A stretch of 8,550 nt of DNA, taken from assembly GCA_021816545.1 (NCBI GenBank), contig JAKAXP010000096.1, positions 1-8,550 of the forward strand, in the 5' to 3' direction. The stretch's first letter is position 1, and the number at the start of each line of letters is the position of its first letter. A model generated the notes under the pieces. That model searched no databases. It saw only the letters and a program-made list of their open reading frames with translations, and had not been told where the DNA came from. The position numbers and the translations under genes were made by a program. Positions 6,644 through 8,550 of this stretch are shown here, one piece after another. The DNA comes from Bacteroidota bacterium. Lineage in GTDB: Bacteria > Bacteroidota > Bacteroidia > Bacteroidales > VadinHA17.

Positions 6644-6680
6644 GGACTGCAAGACCGCAAGACCGCAAGACGTCGCAAAG
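6641..6680. repeat. 8-bp-period tandem repeat (GCAAGACC type)
   Basis: GCAGGACT (6641), GCAAGACC (6649), GCAAGACC (6657) and GCAAGACG (6665) follow each other without gaps, then TC and GCAAAG. Two units are identical and the others differ by one to three bases. It directly continues from the 20-bp array. A 5-bp stem TTGCA/TGCAA with a GGAC loop lies at its left edge (6639-6652). Confidence 0.8.
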
Positions 6681-6683
6681 CAA

Positions 6684-6731
6684 CAGACTTTCAGACCCTC
6701 AGACTCTCAGACTTTCGAACTCCAGGACTTT
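6684..6731. repeat. 8-bp-period tandem repeat (CAGACTTT type), running into the metG stop codon
   Basis: Six consecutive 8-bp units: CAGACTTT (6684), CAGACCCT (6692), CAGACTCT (6700), CAGACTTT (6708), then the decayed CGAACTCC (6716) and AGGACTTT (6724). The last unit overlaps the metG stop (6730-6732). With the two arrays to its left it accounts for nearly all of the 165-bp convergent intergenic gap. No strong hairpin-plus-T-run terminator is seen for either gene. Confidence 0.8.
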
Positions 6732-8550
6732 ATTTTACCGGGCTCCCGTTTTTGATTTTCTTTTCCGGGGTGACAAACACCAGTTTACCGCTTTCATCTT
6801 CGGCAAGGAGAACCATTCCCTTTGACTCGATACCCTTGATTGTGCGGGGAGCGAGGTTTACAATAACCGATATTGTTTTTCCCGGAAGCTCTTCTGGGGT
6901 GAAATGCTCCGCAATCCCTGATACAATGGTACGGACATCTATGCCGGTATCAACCTTAAGCTTTATCAGCTTGGCGGTCTTGGCAACTTTCTCCGCCTCG
7001 ATGATTGTGGCGGTGCGGATATCCATCCTTGAGAACTCGTCGAAGGTGACATCCTCCTTCTGAGGCATCACAGGGGCAGCAGCACTCTGGTTAGCTTTTT
7101 TGGTGTCAAGGAGTTTCTGAATCTGCTTCTCAATCTGGTCATCTTCTATCTTGCTGAACAGCAACTCTCCAGATGAAACGGTATGACCCGGAGAAAGCAG
7201 GTCGGAGCGTCCTGCGGCATCCCAGTGCAGAGAAGAAATCCCGAGCCATCCCCTGAGCCTGTCCATTGAGAATGGGAGGAATGGCTCGAGCAGTATTGCC
7301 AGGTTGGCAGTTATCTGAAGCGAGATGTACATTATTGTTTTAACGCGCTCAGGATCTGTCTTGACTACCTTCCACGGCTCCGTGTCAGCGAGGTATTTGT
7401 TCCCAAGTCGGGCGAGGTTCATCGCCTCGGCAAGAGCCTGGCGAAACCTGAAGGCTTCGAGGTTGCTCTCCGTGTTCTCACGGCAGGTCATTATAGCAGT
7501 CAGTGTCTCCCTGTCATAGTCAGTCATTTCACCCGGGGCAGGAACAACTCCTTTATAATAGTTTGCAGTCAGCACCAGGGTCCGATTGACGAAGTTCCCC
7601 AGGATGGCAACAAGCTCATTGTTGTTGCGTGCCTGGAAGTCCTTCCACGTGAAGTCATTATCCTTTGTCTCCGGGGCGCTGGCGCAAAGTGCATAGCGAA
7701 GCGAATCCTGCTTCCCGGGAAAATCCTCGAGGTACTCATGAAGCCATACCGCCCAGTTCCTTGAGGTGGAAATCTTGTCATTCTCCAGGTTGAGGAACTC
7801 ATTGGCCGGAACATTGTCAGGAAGGATATAGCTTCCCTCTGCCTTGAGCATGGCCGGGAAGATGATACAGTGAAACACGATGTTGTCCTTACCTATGAAG
7901 TGTATCATCCGTGTCTCCGGATCCTTCCAGAATTTCTCCCAGTCGGGGGTCAGTTCCCTGGTGGCGGAGATGTAACCGATAGGTGCGTCGAACCAGACAT
8001 ACAGCACCTTTCCTTCCGCACCCTCAACGGGTACCGGCACACCCCAGTCGAGATCACGGCTTACGGCCCTGGGCTGCAGACCCTGGTCGAGCCACGACTT
8101 GCACTGGCCATATACGTTGGTCTTCCATTCTGTATGGTCCTCAAGAATCCATTTCCTGATCCATGGCTCATATTTGTCGAGAGGCAGGTACCAGTGCAGG
8201 GTGTCACGCATCACCGGAGCGCTGCCGCTGATTGTTGATTTCGGATTGATGAGGTCTGTCGGGCTCAGTGACGTACCGCACTTCTCGCACTGGTCACCGT
8301 AGGCGTTTTCGTTCCCGCAGTGTGGACATGTACCGACAATATATCTGTCAGCCAGGAAGCATGCAGCCTCCTCATCATAGTACTGGCTGGAGGTCTTCTC
8401 AATAAACTCACCCTGGTCATACAGCTTGCGGAAGAACTGCGAGGCGGTCTCGTAATGTATCTTGTTTGACGTTCGCGAGTAGATGTCAAAGGAGATGCCA
8501 AAGTCGGAAAAGGCTTTCTTGTTCAGCTCATGGTAACGGTCAACCACCTC
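6730..8550 (-). CDS. metG: methionyl-tRNA synthetase, C-terminal 606 residues (partial, N-terminus outside window)
   Basis: Charges tRNA-Met with methionine in the cytoplasm. The frame is open to the right edge. The first visible residues, EVVDRYHELNKKAF, are inside the Rossmann domain, so the true start and the HIGH motif lie outside. Counting from that Glu: DIYSRTS at about 22-28, a four-Cys zinc knuckle (CPHC at 75-78 and CEKC at 88-91), WGVPVPVEG at about 169-177, VWFDAPIGYIS at about 185-195, HFIGKDNIVFHCIIFPAML at about 217-235, and the KMSKS loop as KISTS (259-263), followed by the helical anticodon-binding domain. A linker (about 480-500) leads to a C-terminal EMAP/Trbp111-type tRNA-binding OB domain from about 505 (MDIRTATIIEAEKVAKTAKLIKLKVDTG). 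The fused OB domain is common in bacterial MetRS dimers. The gene is convergent with the HU-SPOR gene. Confidence 0.97.
   Translation of the reverse strand, partial: EVVDRYHELNKKAFSDFGISFDIYSRTSNKIHYETASQFFRKLYDQGEFIEKTSSQYYDEEAACFLADRYIVGTCPHCGNENAYGDQCEKCGTSLSPTDLINPKSTISGSAPVMRDTLHWYLPLDKYEPWIRKWILEDHTEWKTNVYGQCKSWLDQGLQPRAVSRDLDWGVPVPVEGAEGKVLYVWFDAPIGYISATRELTPDWEKFWKDPETRMIHFIGKDNIVFHCIIFPAMLKAEGSYILPDNVPANEFLNLENDKISTSRNWAVWLHEYLEDFPGKQDSLRYALCASAPETKDNDFTWKDFQARNNNELVAILGNFVNRTLVLTANYYKGVVPAPGEMTDYDRETLTAIMTCRENTESNLEAFRFRQALAEAMNLARLGNKYLADTEPWKVVKTDPERVKTIMYISLQITANLAILLEPFLPFSMDRLRGWLGISSLHWDAAGRSDLLSPGHTVSSGELLFSKIEDDQIEKQIQKLLDTKKANQSAAAPVMPQKEDVTFDEFSRMDIRTATIIEAEKVAKTAKLIKLKVDTGIDVRTIVSGIAEHFTPEELPGKTISVIVNLAPRTIKGIESKGMVLLAEDESGKLVFVTPEKKIKNGSPVK

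Noticed and set aside
6564..6731. CRISPR array
   Set aside because: Units are only 8 or 20 bp, contiguous and degenerate, with no unique spacers of constant length and no cas gene in the window.
6543..6825. Two small plus-strand frames across the convergent gap
   Set aside because: They translate tandem-repeat DNA and the antisense end of metG; the repetitive content explains the lack of stops.
8545..8547. GTG as the metG start
   Set aside because: The frame stays open to the edge, and the residues there are inside the catalytic domain, so the true start with the HIGH motif is outside the window.

Overview
The window looks like chromosomal DNA of a Bacteroidota (Bacteroidetes) bacterium. 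The evidence is indirect: a gene joining an HU/CCDC81-type DNA-binding module, one membrane helix and a SPOR domain, which is an architecture I associate with this phylum; a methionyl-tRNA synthetase with a KISTS form of the KMSKS loop and a fused C-terminal tRNA-binding domain; a GalE with an SSSCTVYG active-site stretch; mostly weak Shine-Dalgarno sequences; and a TAnnTTTG-like promoter element. Genus cannot be told from the sequence.

Positions 1-5347, minus strand, hold one tight sugar-nucleotide operon, read right to left: wbpE-like aminotransferase, wbpD-like N-acetyltransferase, wbpB-like 3-dehydrogenase, a UDP-HexNAc 6-dehydrogenase, galE, and the start of rmlB/rfbB, which runs off the left edge. 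Spacing is 8 bp, 29 bp, then ATGA, TGATG and ATGA overlaps, so the genes are almost certainly co-transcribed and partly translationally coupled. The first four encode every step from UDP-GlcNAc to UDP-2,3-diacetamido-2,3-dideoxy-D-glucuronic acid, the diacetamido uronic acid precursor known from Pseudomonas aeruginosa B-band O antigen and Bordetella LPS. GalE and RmlB add UDP-Gal/GalNAc and dTDP-4-keto-6-deoxyglucose branches. Together they point to an O-antigen, capsule or exopolysaccharide locus that continues to the left of the window. No glycosyltransferase, flippase or polymerase is visible here.

Positions 5348-5451 are a 104-bp divergent promoter region with a 29-bp imperfect palindrome between two candidate promoter elements. 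Positions 5452-6564, plus strand, encode the HU-SPOR membrane protein.

Positions 6565-6729 separate the convergent HU-SPOR and metG genes. This gap is filled almost from stop codon to stop codon by three different degenerate short tandem repeats with periods of 20, 8 and 8 bp. Positions 6730-8550, minus strand, hold metG lacking its N-terminus.

The enzymes are recognisable families. The less ordinary items are the repeat-filled convergent gap, the use of a TviB/WbpO-type dehydrogenase with a WbpB/D/E set, the non-Tyr gate residue in GalE, and the divergent palindrome. I see no sign of a wholly new system.
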